This document shows positions 15,503 through 23,901 of a stretch of 24,177 bases of DNA, in pieces. Numbering within the stretch: position 1 is the first letter of the stretch; each line of letters opens with the position of its first letter. The DNA is taken from assembly GCA_023380915.1 (NCBI GenBank), contig JAMCSM010000039.1:1-24177 (forward strand), read 5' to 3'. This DNA comes from Actinomycetota bacterium (GTDB taxonomy: Bacteria > Actinomycetota > Humimicrobiia > Humimicrobiales > Humimicrobiaceae). The position numbers and the translations under genes were made by a program. The notes beneath the pieces were generated by a model. It was not told where the DNA came from. It did not search any database and worked only from the letters and a program-made list of their open reading frames with translations.

Positions 15503-16709
15503 TTCAGATATTAAAAAATTTTTATCTGAATTAGGACTTGATAATGTACTGAATATTGAACAGGATCTTGGAAATGGCTATGTAAAACTTAGAATTTCAG
15601 AAGCCGATAGAAGACAGGCTCTGCAGGATATAAAATCTGTGGAGGATATCATTGTTGAACTATTAAGAAACAGCCGTGATGCCAAAGCAAAAAATATATT
15701 TATTGCAACAAAAAAGATAGAAGATAAACAAAGATATATTTATTTTATTGATGACGGATATGGTATTCCTCCAAAATTTCATAATCTGATTTTTGAAGCA
15801 AGGGTTACTTCAAAACTTGAAAATGGTGCCAAAGATGCTTATGGATTTCATGGAAGAGGAATGGCTCTTTTTTCAATTAAATTAAATGCAGATGATATAA
15901 AAATAACGTTTTCTGAAGAGGAACTTGGAACAGCTTTTTTTATAAAAATTGATTTAAATAAAGTCTCCGAAAAAAAGGATCAGTCAATACTGCCTCAAGT
16001 TATAAAGTCAAACGGAAATATTAATTTAATTGGCGGAGTAAATAATATTGCAAAGATACTGATGGAGTTTTCAATTCAAAATCCGGATGTAAATATTTTT
16101 TTTGGAACACCATCACAAATAATATTATCAATGCGAAAAGAGGCAAAAAATTCAGGTATTTTTGATAAACTGCCTAAATTTAATAATTGGGAAAGTTTTA
16201 CGGATTATTTAAATACGGATAAAAAGATTAAGATAAATCTTTTTCCCTGCCTGACAGAAAATTATTTAATTTTAAACCAGATTGTTAAGAAATTTTTTAA
16301 TATGGAGATATCAGAAAGAACAATCCAGAGAATAATTTATGAAGAGTTTAAACCGGTTGAACCTGTAAATATCTGTAGTCTTGTACATTTGCATTTATTA
16401 GAAGATAAAGTTAAAGATACTGATTTGAAAAACATGTATAAGACACAAGAAGATTTTGCAGAAAATAAAAAAAGTGAGAATATAAATGATAAAAATTTTA
16501 AAAACAATCAGAATAAAAATATAATTTTATATGATGAACAGAAACTTGCACTAAGATTTAAAGATGCTGAGATTAGCGATATAATAAATGACATAAATGA
16601 AAAAATAAAAAAAACAGGAAGTAAATATCTTGTAGAACCTGACGGCAATATAAGTTTTAAAAAAGATAATAACACTATTATAATAAACATAGAACTTAAA
16701 GAAGTATAA
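15492..16709 (+). CDS. GHKL-fold (MutL/Hsp90-like) ATPase of unknown role
   Basis: Protein of 405 residues with a GHKL ATP-binding domain at the N-terminus. The N-box is E56-x3-N60-S-R-D-A (compare MutL E-x3-N-x-L-D-A), the G1 motif is DDGYG (87-91) and the glycine-rich lid motif is GFHGRG (118-123) preceded by RVTSKLE, a pattern close to MutL's TSKI...GFRGEAL. Past about residue 160 I recognise nothing; residues around 325-345 are Asn/Lys-rich and probably disordered. No MutL endonuclease motif or histidine-kinase phosphoacceptor domain is seen. It overlaps the end of rny by 11 bases and lies 11 bases before spoVS, so it is translationally coupled to RNase Y. In Bacillus this slot after rny holds ymdB. 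ATPase is confident; substrate or partner unknown. Confidence 0.8.
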   Translation: MQNDSDIKKFLSELGLDNVLNIEQDLGNGYVKLRISEADRRQALQDIKSVEDIIVELLRNSRDAKAKNIFIATKKIEDKQRYIYFIDDGYGIPPKFHNLIFEARVTSKLENGAKDAYGFHGRGMALFSIKLNADDIKITFSEEELGTAFFIKIDLNKVSEKKDQSILPQVIKSNGNINLIGGVNNIAKILMEFSIQNPDVNIFFGTPSQIILSMRKEAKNSGIFDKLPKFNNWESFTDYLNTDKKIKINLFPCLTENYLILNQIVKKFFNMEISERTIQRIIYEEFKPVEPVNICSLVHLHLLEDKVKDTDLKNMYKTQEDFAENKKSENINDKNFKNNQNKNIILYDEQKLALRFKDAEISDIINDINEKIKKTGSKYLVEPDGNISFKKDNNTIIINIELKEV

Positions 16710-16720
16710 AGATAATTAAA

Positions 16721-16990
16721 ATGAAAGTATTAAAAGTTTCATCTACAACGAGACCTAATTCCATTGCTGGTGCAATAGCAGGAATAATCCGCGAAGAGGG
16801 TAAGGTTCAAATTCAAACAATCGGTGCAGCTGCTTTAAATCAGACAGTTAAGGGAATTGCAATTGCCAGAGGATATATAGCTCCAACAGGACAGGAAATA
16901 TTTTGTATTCCTTTTTTTAAAGATATAGAAGTAAATGGTGAAGTAAAAACTGCTATTGTTCTTATTGTGGAAACAAGACCTGCTCAATGA
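16721..16990 (+). CDS. spoVS: Stage V sporulation protein S
   Basis: Small Alba-superfamily nucleic-acid-binding protein, 89 residues (86 in B. subtilis). The highly conserved sequence is evident throughout: LKVSSTTRPNSIAGAIAG at 3-20, IGAAALNQTVKGIAIARG (34-51) and the C-terminal VLIVETR. In Bacillus it affects spore coat and septation genes, but it is widespread in non-sporulating phyla, so its presence does not prove sporulation. It lies between the GHKL ATPase and miaB and its stop overlaps the miaB start (ATGA). The rny-spoVS-miaB order is shared with Firmicutes. Confidence 0.95.
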   Translation: MKVLKVSSTTRPNSIAGAIAGIIREEGKVQIQTIGAAALNQTVKGIAIARGYIAPTGQEIFCIPFFKDIEVNGEVKTAIVLIVETRPAQ

Positions 16991-18318
16991 AAAAATATTT
17001 TATTGAAACTTTTGGCTGTCAGATGAATGAATTTGATTCAGAAAGAATTTCCTGGCTTCTTGAAAAGGAAAATTATCTTTCTGTGCAAAAACCTGAAGAA
17101 GCTGATGTTATCATTATAAATACCTGTGCAGTCAGAGAAAAAGCAAAAAATAAACTGTATGGCCATATAGGCAATTTAAGGACTCTTAAAACTTCAAATC
17201 CGGATTTAATGATTTGTATTGGAGGCTGCAGTGCTCAAAATCTTAAAGAGAAGATATTAAAAGATTTTCCTTACGTTGATATTATTTTTGGCACGCATAA
17301 CATTTCACAGCTTCCTGAACTGATATTAAAGAGAAAATCTATAAAGAAAAGCATATGTGAAGTTAAGGAAAATGGCTTTGATTATGTCCCGGGTAATTTT
17401 AAAAATACTTTTCCTTTTAAGGCTTATGTTCCTGTTTCACATGGATGCAACAATTTCTGCACTTATTGCATTGTACCATATGTAAGAGGAAGAGAAATTT
17501 CAATAAAACCTGCAGAAATAATCGAAGATATTAAAAGACTGGCAGATAATGGAGTTGTTGAAATCATGCTTTTGGGTCAGAATGTCAATTCTTACGGAAA
17601 GGATTTTGAGAAACCTTACTCATTTTCAGAATTATTAGCTGAAGTAGCAAAAATCAAGGAAATAAGGAGAATACGTTTTATGACAAGCCATCCAAAAGAT
17701 TTATCACAGAATTTAATTGATGTTATAGCACAAAATTTTAACATTATGAATCATATTCATCTTCCTCTCCAGTCAGGATCAAATAAAATATTGAAATTAA
17801 TGAACAGAAATTATACGAAAGAGAAATATCTGGAAATCATTGATAATATAAAATCAAAAATTAGTGACTGCTCTATAACAACAGACATTATTACAGGTTT
17901 TCCCGGTGAAGAAAGAAATGATTTTGAGCACACACTGGATGTGGTAAACAAAGTTAGATTTAACAGAGCATTTACTTTTATTTATTCAAAAAGAGATGGA
18001 ACTGCAGCATGCAATATGGAAGATAATATTTTAATAAAAGAAAAGAAAGAATGGTTTAAGGAACTGCTTGTAATTCAAAATAAGATTTCTCTTGAGGAAA
18101 ATATGAAACTTGTTGACAGAAACTATGAGGTTTTAGTTGAAGGTGAAGGAAGCAAAGGACTTCTTGAGGGACGGCTTGAAAACAATTGTGTAGTAAATTT
18201 TGAAGGAAATAAAAATCTTATTGGAAAGTTTGTTAATATAAATATAGCATCTGCAAAATCCTTTTATTTAAAAGGTAAAATTATAAAAATAAACGATGAC
18301 AAAAAGAATCATTTGTAA
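16987..18318 (+). CDS. miaB: tRNA-2-methylthio-N6-dimethylallyladenosine synthase
   Basis: Radical-SAM methylthiotransferase that adds the 2-methylthio group to i6A37 of tRNAs, 443 residues, usual length. The N-terminal MTTase domain carries the second iron-sulfur cluster ligands Cys11 (GCQMN), Cys47 (NTCAVRE) and Cys81 (GGCSAQ). The radical-SAM cluster motif is Cys154-x3-Cys158-x2-Cys161 in GCNNFCTYC, followed by PYVRGRE. A C-terminal TRAM domain begins near residue 375. Translation is coupled to spoVS by a four-base ATGA overlap. The prerequisite enzyme MiaA is encoded 209 bases downstream, so both steps of ms2i6A formation are in one operon. Confidence 0.97.
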   Translation: MKKYFIETFGCQMNEFDSERISWLLEKENYLSVQKPEEADVIIINTCAVREKAKNKLYGHIGNLRTLKTSNPDLMICIGGCSAQNLKEKILKDFPYVDIIFGTHNISQLPELILKRKSIKKSICEVKENGFDYVPGNFKNTFPFKAYVPVSHGCNNFCTYCIVPYVRGREISIKPAEIIEDIKRLADNGVVEIMLLGQNVNSYGKDFEKPYSFSELLAEVAKIKEIRRIRFMTSHPKDLSQNLIDVIAQNFNIMNHIHLPLQSGSNKILKLMNRNYTKEKYLEIIDNIKSKISDCSITTDIITGFPGEERNDFEHTLDVVNKVRFNRAFTFIYSKRDGTAACNMEDNILIKEKKEWFKELLVIQNKISLEENMKLVDRNYEVLVEGEGSKGLLEGRLENNCVVNFEGNKNLIGKFVNINIASAKSFYLKGKIIKINDDKKNHL

Positions 18319-18340
18319 TTTTTTGATAAGGAAAAAAGTA

Positions 18341-18490
18341 AAGCTGCAAGGATCGGCGGCGGAGTGTTTCGTCAACACGCAAGCTTTGCCCCAGCGAGTC
18401 AAAGTTTGCTCTGATTTCAGGCTTTGCTCTCCTCTCTAAGAGAGGAACCTTGCCCGCTCAGCCTTCATAAGGTTTCCTCAACATCCAGCC
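18341..18490. repeat. GC-rich repeat-like element between miaB and miaA
   Basis: By my count 80 of these 150 bases are G or C (53%), in contrast to the AT-rich genes on either side. It includes three imperfect direct 13-mers, CAAGCTTTGCCCC (18380), CAAAGTTTGCTCT (18400) and CAGGCTTTGCTCT (18418), a palindrome CCTCTCT-A-AGAGAGG (18431-18445), and a stem GAGGAACCTT (18442-18451) with AAGGTTTCCTC (18469-18479, one extra base). No open frame of interest crosses it. A dispersed intergenic repeat of MITE or REP type is the likeliest reading; no second copy is in this window. Confidence 0.55.
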
Positions 18491-18527
18491 GCTTACATAA
18501 TAATTTTTCCATATATAAAAAAGGCCT

Positions 18528-19556
18528 ATGACAAAAAGTAATTTCATAAAAGATATTACAGTATATATTAACGAAAATAATACTGACATATCGCTGCTAA
18601 AAGAAAAACTGACATCAGAAAAATATTTAATTATTGTTTGCGGTCCTACAGGTGTGGGAAAAAGCAAGGCGGCTTTAATTCTTGCAAGAATTTTTAACAC
18701 CGATTTAATTTCGGTTGATTCGATGCAGTCTTATATAGGCATGAATATTGGAACAGATAAACAGGATTTTACTGAATATGATATCAAGCAGTTTATGATA
18801 AACATTTGCAGCCCCAATCATTTTTTAACTTCGGTTGAGTATAGAGATATGGCAAGGAATATTATCGGGAAAGAGTTTTTTGATAAAGGAAGAATACCTG
18901 TATTGGCAGGCGGGTCAGGTCTGCATATCAGGGCAATTGTTGATGAACTTATGGAAGCTCCCGAAGGTGATTATGACTTAAGAAAAAAAATAAAAAGCGG
19001 CATCGAAAATGCAGGACTTCAATACTATTATAAAAAACTGCAAAGTATTGACTATGAATATGCAAAAAAGATAAAACCAACTGATGAAAGAAGAATTATA
19101 AGAGCAATTGAAGTTTTTGAACTCTCCGGAAAAAAATATTCAGAATTTCAAAACAAATGGCATGACAGGAAGGCAGTTTATAATTGCATCTTTATAGGCC
19201 TTTCAATGGATAGAAAAAAATTATATGAAAAACTGGAATCAAGAGTTGATGATATGATGGACAAAGGACTTGAAGATGAGGTAAGACAATTAGTTAAGAA
19301 CGGTTATAAGGATTGTTTCAGTCTTCAACAAGCTATAGGTTATAAGGAATTAATTAAATATTTTGAAGGACAATATACTTTGGAAGAAGCAGTCAGTGAA
19401 ATTAAAAAAAATACCAGACACCTGGTAAAAAAGCAGCTTACATGGTTTAAGGCAGACAGCAGAATCAATTGGATAACAGTAAATAATTATGATAGTATTT
19501 ATAGCTTAATGATGGAAATATTAAATATTATCAGACAGCAGGTAACAGAAATTTGA
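18528..19556 (+). CDS. miaA: tRNA dimethylallyltransferase
   Basis: Transfers the dimethylallyl group to N6 of A37 in tRNAs reading UNN codons, the step before MiaB. The protein has 342 residues, slightly longer than most (about 300-315) because of some 30 extra N-terminal residues. The P-loop is GPTGVGKS (39-46), the catalytic Asp64 lies in DSMQSYIGMNIGT, and GGSGLHIRAI is near 128. The extension raises the possibility of a later start, but no better ribosome binding site is seen; AAGG precedes the ATG at 18528. It follows the GC-rich intergenic element and overlaps dapF by four bases (TTGA). Confidence 0.95.
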   Translation: MTKSNFIKDITVYINENNTDISLLKEKLTSEKYLIIVCGPTGVGKSKAALILARIFNTDLISVDSMQSYIGMNIGTDKQDFTEYDIKQFMINICSPNHFLTSVEYRDMARNIIGKEFFDKGRIPVLAGGSGLHIRAIVDELMEAPEGDYDLRKKIKSGIENAGLQYYYKKLQSIDYEYAKKIKPTDERRIIRAIEVFELSGKKYSEFQNKWHDRKAVYNCIFIGLSMDRKKLYEKLESRVDDMMDKGLEDEVRQLVKNGYKDCFSLQQAIGYKELIKYFEGQYTLEEAVSEIKKNTRHLVKKQLTWFKADSRINWITVNNYDSIYSLMMEILNIIRQQVTEI

Positions 19557-20509
19557 GAACAATTAAATTTTCAAAATTAAACGGGCAGGGAAATGATTTT
19601 GTACTGATTGATGCTTTAAAAGAAGATATAATTCTTTCAGGACAGGAAATTGCCCGAATTTGTGACAGACATTTTGGTGTTGGCGCAGATGGTGTTATTC
19701 TTGTTAGAAAATCATTAAAAGCAGATTTATTCATGGATTATTACAATAGTGATGGAAGTTCTGCAGAAATGTGCGGAAACGGCATCAGATGTATGGCTAA
19801 ATTTGCATATGATAATCATTTAATAAACAGTGATTCGGTATTAATTGAAACAAGGGCCGGAATAAAAAATATAAATCTTAAAATTTTAAAAAATAATGAA
19901 ATTGGAGAAATTCAGGTCGATATGGGAGCTCCTGTATTTGATTCTGCAAAAATACCTGTAGATTTAAATTTATTAAAGAATGAATTAAATAATTCCGTTA
20001 AAAAATCCGGCAAGCAGCTTTTTTCAAACAGTCTTACACAGACATTAAAATCAGATGCTTATAAAAATTTTGTATTTAACTATTTTCTTAAGATCAACAG
20101 AAAAAATTATAATATTAACTGTATTTCAATGGGTAATCCTCACTGTGTCATATTTTTAAGAAAAAATGATAATTTTGATGATATAAATATTTCAGATATA
20201 GGACCAAAAATAGAAAATCATCCTTTTTTTCCAAAAAAAACAAATGTTGAATTTATAAAAGTTGAGAATAAAGAGGAAATATCAATGATGGTCTGGGAAA
20301 GAGGATGCGGAGAAACACTTGCCTGCGGAACTGGAGCATGTGCTTCTGTAGTTGCAGCTATTGTGCTTGGAAAAGTAAAACCGGGCAGTATCAGGGTTAA
20401 TCTAAAGGGTGGAGCTTTAAATATTATGTGGAATGGCAGTAAACTTGACAGTGTTTTTCTGAAAGGAACTGCAGAATTAAGCTTTAAAGGAGAATTATTT
20501 TTAAATTAA
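19553..20509 (+). CDS. dapF: Diaminopimelate epimerase
   Basis: Converts LL-diaminopimelate to the meso form for lysine and peptidoglycan synthesis; PLP-independent two-cysteine racemase. Catalytic cysteines are Cys74 in MCGNGIRC and Cys258 in ETLACGTGACA. The length of 318 exceeds the usual 275 or so; the extra residues appear as a Lys/Asn-rich stretch at about 140-185, between the two pseudo-symmetric halves and just before the conserved MGNPHCV. The start is a TTG that overlaps the miaA stop codon (TTGA), with AGCAGG upstream. It is followed after 24 bases by the gene for the enzyme that makes its substrate. Confidence 0.96.
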   Translation: MRTIKFSKLNGQGNDFVLIDALKEDIILSGQEIARICDRHFGVGADGVILVRKSLKADLFMDYYNSDGSSAEMCGNGIRCMAKFAYDNHLINSDSVLIETRAGIKNINLKILKNNEIGEIQVDMGAPVFDSAKIPVDLNLLKNELNNSVKKSGKQLFSNSLTQTLKSDAYKNFVFNYFLKINRKNYNINCISMGNPHCVIFLRKNDNFDDINISDIGPKIENHPFFPKKTNVEFIKVENKEEISMMVWERGCGETLACGTGACASVVAAIVLGKVKPGSIRVNLKGGALNIMWNGSKLDSVFLKGTAELSFKGELFLN

Positions 20510-20533
20510 TTTTAATGAAAGGATAAGCCACTG

Positions 20534-21700
20534 ATGATTTTTGAAGAATCTGACAGATTAAAATCAATTCCTCCTTACCTTTTTGCTGAAATAGATATGA
20601 TAATCAGGAAAAAAAGGGAACAGGGTTTTGATGTTATAAGCCTTGGAATTGGAGATCCTGATGTTAAGACTCCTGACCTTGTAGTAGAAGAACTTTGCAG
20701 ACAGGCATGGGATAAAGAAAATCACAAATATCCTTCAAGTTACGGTCTGAAAGCTTTAAAGATTGCAGCATCTGATTTTTATAAAAAAAGATTTGACATT
20801 GATATTGATCCTGAAAATGAAGTCCTGCCCTTGTGGGGTTCAAAAGAGGGGATTGCAAATATAGCATATACATTTGTAAATCCCGGAGATACTGTTCTAA
20901 TTCCTGATCCGTCTTATCCTGTTTATAGAATAGGGACGATATTTGCAGGCGGTACAACACATGTAATGCCCTTAACTGAAGAAAATAATTTCCTTATAGA
21001 TTTTAATGAAATTGATAAAGATGTTGCAAAAAAATCAAAGCTTATGCATGTAAATTATCCCGGAAATCCGACAAGCGCGCCTTGTAATATGGAATTCTTT
21101 AACAAATTAACTGATTTTGCATCAGAATATAATATTCTTGTATGCCATGATAATGCTTACGGGGATATTTACTCAGAAGAAAAATACAAACCTGTAAGTT
21201 TTTTAAATGCAAAAAATTCAAAGGAAACAGGAATTGAGTTTTATTCCTTATCCAAATCATTTAATATGACCGGATGGAGAATCAGTTTTGCGGCAGGAAA
21301 CAGCAATGTCTTAAAAAGTCTGGGCAAGTACAAATCCAATGTTGATTCCGGAGTTTTTAATGCAGTACAATATGCAGCTGCTGCTGCTCTTGAAAATTAT
21401 GAAGAATTTATTAATGAAAATAACAGGATTTATAACAGAAGAAGACAGAATGTATGGGACATTCTTGATAAGCTGGGGTTGAAATATTACAAATCATTTA
21501 ACACTGTTTATATATGGGTTAAAGTTCCTGAAGGTTATACTTCAGCATCCTTTGCAAAACTTCTGCTTGACAGAACGAATGTAGTAGTCACCCCAGGGAA
21601 TGCTTATGGAAAACATGGTGAAGGATATTTCAGGATATCTCTTACAATTGAAGATGACAGACTTGAAGAAGCTCTTGACAGGATGAAGAATGTTTTTTGA
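20534..21700 (+). CDS. dapL: LL-diaminopimelate aminotransferase
   Basis: Class I/II PLP aminotransferase that converts tetrahydrodipicolinate to LL-diaminopimelate in one step, replacing DapD/DapC/DapE. It has 388 residues. Visible motifs: LGIGDPDVKTP (37-47), SYGLKALK (69-76), GSKEGI (102-107), NYPGNPTSAP (174-183), Asp206 and Tyr209 in HDNAYGDI, PLP Lys241 in SLSKSFNMTGWR and Arg249. The segments GSKEGI and NYPGNPT with the paired dapF favour DapL over a general aspartate aminotransferase, though the subfamily assignment rests on motifs and context. AAAGGAT precedes the start. Its last 11 bases overlap hflX. Confidence 0.9.
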   Translation: MIFEESDRLKSIPPYLFAEIDMIIRKKREQGFDVISLGIGDPDVKTPDLVVEELCRQAWDKENHKYPSSYGLKALKIAASDFYKKRFDIDIDPENEVLPLWGSKEGIANIAYTFVNPGDTVLIPDPSYPVYRIGTIFAGGTTHVMPLTEENNFLIDFNEIDKDVAKKSKLMHVNYPGNPTSAPCNMEFFNKLTDFASEYNILVCHDNAYGDIYSEEKYKPVSFLNAKNSKETGIEFYSLSKSFNMTGWRISFAAGNSNVLKSLGKYKSNVDSGVFNAVQYAAAAALENYEEFINENNRIYNRRRQNVWDILDKLGLKYYKSFNTVYIWVKVPEGYTSASFAKLLLDRTNVVVTPGNAYGKHGEGYFRISLTIEDDRLEEALDRMKNVF

Positions 21701-23024
21701 TAATACAAAAAAATCAATGGAAAGAGCATTACTGATTTTTATAAAATTTAAAAATTATAAGCTTAAAAGCAGAAATCTTCCGGCAGGAAAACAAACTTTT
21801 GAGCAAAATATTGAAGAATTAAAAAATCTTGCATCAAGCGCAGGAGCAGAAGTAATTTCAGAAATTATTCATATTCAGGAAAAACCTAATCCAAAATACT
21901 ATATAAGTACCGGTAAACTGGAAGAAATTGAACAAAGCATTATTGATGACGATATAAACATATTGATTTTTGATGATGAATTAACTCCGGGACAACAGGT
22001 AAATCTTCAGGAAAAATTAAAAATCAAAGTTATAGACAGGACTGCATTAATACTTGACATATTTGCTCAAAGAGCCCAAAGCAGAGAAGGAAAACTTCAG
22101 GTAGAACTTGCCCAGCTTAATTATTTAATGCCAAGACTTAAAGGCAAGGGATTAATTTTATCAAGGCTTGGTGGAGGTATTGGTACAAGGGGACCTGGTG
22201 AAACCAAACTTGAAGTTGACAGAAGAAAAATCAGGGATAAAATAAATCTGCTTGAAAAGAAAATTTTACAGATTTCTGTTCAAAGAGAAGTCCAAAGGAA
22301 GTTAAGAGAGGAATCAGGAGCATTTAAGATCTCTCTTGTTGGCTATACCAACAGTGGAAAATCAACACTTTTAAATTCACTCACTGACGCAGATGTGCTT
22401 GAAAAAGATATGCTGTTTTCAACTCTTGATTCAACAACAAGAAAACTTAATCTTGATACTGGATACGAAGTATTAATCTCAGATACCGTTGGATTTATAG
22501 AAAAACTGCCTCATCAATTGGTGGCAGCATTTAAATCAACACTTGAGGAAGTTGTTAAAGCTGATTTGCTTTTAATGATTGTTGACTTAAGCAATCCTGA
22601 TTATGAAAATCATATATTAAGTGTAAAAAAGGTTTTAAATGAAATCGGAGCAAAGAACAGCGATATTTTACTTGTTTTTAATAAGATTGATAAAATAGCC
22701 AGTGATTTACTGATAAGAAGTGTCAGACTTATTTACAGAAATGCCATATTTATATCTGCAAAAAAGAAGCTTGGTTTTAGCGAACTGCTTGATAAAATCA
22801 AAGAGATAGTATCTTCAGATTATATAAAAATTTTAATTAAAATTCCTTATAATGAAAGTAGTTTTGAATCTCAAATTTATAAAAACTGCAGTATAACACA
22901 AAAAAAATACCTGAAAAATTATATAAAAATTATTGCAAACTGCGACAGTAAAACTTTTATGAAGATCTCTTCTCTGGTTTTCGGCAGCAGCAGCAATATA
23001 AAAATTCAAAAGTATAAAAAATAA
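21690..23024 (+). CDS. hflX: Ribosome-associated GTPase HflX
   Basis: TRAFAC-class GTPase that binds the 50S subunit and splits or rescues stalled ribosomes, 444 residues. The N-terminal HflX domain carries NPKYYISTGKLEE (67-79) and the hallmark GGGIGTRGPGETKLEVDRR (161-179), with a helical linker to the G domain. G1 is GYTNSGKST (218-226), G3 DTVGF (265-269), G4 NKID near 326. The annotated start overlaps dapL by 11 bases; a second ATG at 21717, giving MERALL, matches the family N-terminus better and is a real alternative. hflX often lies near miaA in bacterial genomes. It is the last gene of the rny operon and is convergent with lexA. Confidence 0.95.
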   Translation: MFFDNTKKSMERALLIFIKFKNYKLKSRNLPAGKQTFEQNIEELKNLASSAGAEVISEIIHIQEKPNPKYYISTGKLEEIEQSIIDDDINILIFDDELTPGQQVNLQEKLKIKVIDRTALILDIFAQRAQSREGKLQVELAQLNYLMPRLKGKGLILSRLGGGIGTRGPGETKLEVDRRKIRDKINLLEKKILQISVQREVQRKLREESGAFKISLVGYTNSGKSTLLNSLTDADVLEKDMLFSTLDSTTRKLNLDTGYEVLISDTVGFIEKLPHQLVAAFKSTLEEVVKADLLLMIVDLSNPDYENHILSVKKVLNEIGAKNSDILLVFNKIDKIASDLLIRSVRLIYRNAIFISAKKKLGFSELLDKIKEIVSSDYIKILIKIPYNESSFESQIYKNCSITQKKYLKNYIKIIANCDSKTFMKISSLVFGSSSNIKIQKYKK

Positions 23025-23042
23025 TTATTAAAAATACAAACC

Positions 23043-23083
23043 AAATATTTTTATCAGGTTCTAAATAAATATTAAAAATATTT
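23043..23083. terminator. AT-only inverted repeat at the hflX/lexA convergence
   Basis: Eleven-base arms AAATATTTTTA (23043-23053) and TAAAAATATTT (23073-23083) flank a 19-base loop and overlap the lexA stop codon. Runs of A and T on both sides would serve as T-tracts for either strand. The stem has no G or C pairs, so a bidirectional terminator is only a possibility. Confidence 0.3.
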
Positions 23084-23719
23084 TCTTATTACTCCTATCA
23101 CTTTACCAATAATTTTAACATCATTGATAATGATGGGCTTCATAAAATCATTTTCCGCAATAAGCTTTATAACCTTATCTGTCTTTAGGAATCTTTTGAC
23201 AGTGGCTTCATCTTCAATTAAAGCAACTATTATTTCACCATTTCTTGCAGTGTCCTGTTTCCTTACAATTATAAAATCCCGGTCAAGTATGCCTGCATTA
23301 ATCATGCTGTCACCTTTTACTATAAGCATAAATACATCTTTTGAATCCTTAACAAAATCTGAAGTAACAGGGAAGTATTCTTCTATATTTTCTTGAGCTA
23401 AAATGGGAGTTCCTGCAGCCACATTTCCAACTATAGGGATTAACACTACATTACCTAAATCACTTCTGTCAACATCATCCCGGGGTATATAAGATGTATT
23501 TAAAATTTCAATAGTACGGGAACTGCCTTTCCCTCTTTTAATATAACCTGATTGCTCAAGTTTTTTTAAATGTGAGTGAACTGTTGCAGAAGAGCTTAAA
23601 TTTACAGCTTCAGCAATTTCCCTTACAGTTGGCGGATAACCCAGATTTTTAATAGTTTCAATAATAAATTTAAAAATCTGATGTTGTTTTTCACTTATGT
23701 GATTATTTAATCTTGTCAT
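23072..23719 (-). CDS. lexA: LexA repressor
   Basis: SOS-response repressor and self-cleaving serine protease (S24), 215 residues. The N-terminal winged helix (about 1-70) has the typical EKQHQIFKFI, GYPPTVREIA and SATVHSHLKKLEQSGYI. The cleavage site is Ala102-Gly103 in NVAAGTP, the nucleophile Ser138 is in GDSM and the general base Lys175 in EATVKRF, all at expected spacing. The ATG at 23719 has no clear ribosome binding site. Directly upstream is a decayed ilvC fragment instead of an ordinary promoter region, and no canonical GAAC-4-GTTC box lies near the start. The best partial match (CAAACAAATGTTTG, 24029-24042) is over 300 bases away. Confidence 0.96.
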   Translation of the reverse strand: MTRLNNHISEKQHQIFKFIIETIKNLGYPPTVREIAEAVNLSSSATVHSHLKKLEQSGYIKRGKGSSRTIEILNTSYIPRDDVDRSDLGNVVLIPIVGNVAAGTPILAQENIEEYFPVTSDFVKDSKDVFMLIVKGDSMINAGILDRDFIIVRKQDTARNGEIIVALIEDEATVKRFLKTDKVIKLIAENDFMKPIIINDVKIIGKVIGVIRKYF

Positions 23720-23721
23720 AT

Positions 23722-23901
23722 CTATTTTTTAATTAAAGTATCAAATCCGGATCTTATTAATTCTGTGTATCCTATGAAAAGAACTGCCCGCTCTCCAAAC
23801 AAGTCAGTTTATGTTTCTTCCTTAAGTATTGTTGTAATTATTCCAACTCTTCCTGCACCTAAACCTTTTGCATAAGCAAGTGCAGTTTGTTTTGCATTAC
23901 G
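23722..23901 (-). pseudogene. ilvC: Ketol-acid reductoisomerase (ilvC) remnant with in-frame stop
   Basis: Reading the minus strand from 23901 to 23722 in one frame gives about 60 codons that match the centre of IlvC. They begin with [18 protein letters not shown], then continue [10 protein letters not shown], a stop (TAA at 23809-23811), TDLFGERAVL, and YTELIRSGFDTLIKK before a terminal stop. In intact enzymes the corresponding text is ALAYAKGIGG, FKEETETDLFGEQAVL and TELVKAGFETL, so the internal stop replaces Glu (one substitution, GAA to TAA). The Asp and Glu metal ligands of TDLFGE are still present. Neither the N-terminal NADPH domain nor the rest of the C-terminal part is seen on either side. 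The fragment ends two bases before the lexA start codon. Confidence 0.85.

Noticed and set aside
15492..16709. Naming the GHKL gene mutL
   Set aside because: Only the ATPase motifs agree; length and the C-terminal half do not, and mutS is absent.
21770..21800. Small insertion in the HflX N-terminus around NLPAGKQ
   Set aside because: The spacing between the first strand and the EEL helix is similar to that in other HflX proteins as I recall them, so no insertion is needed.
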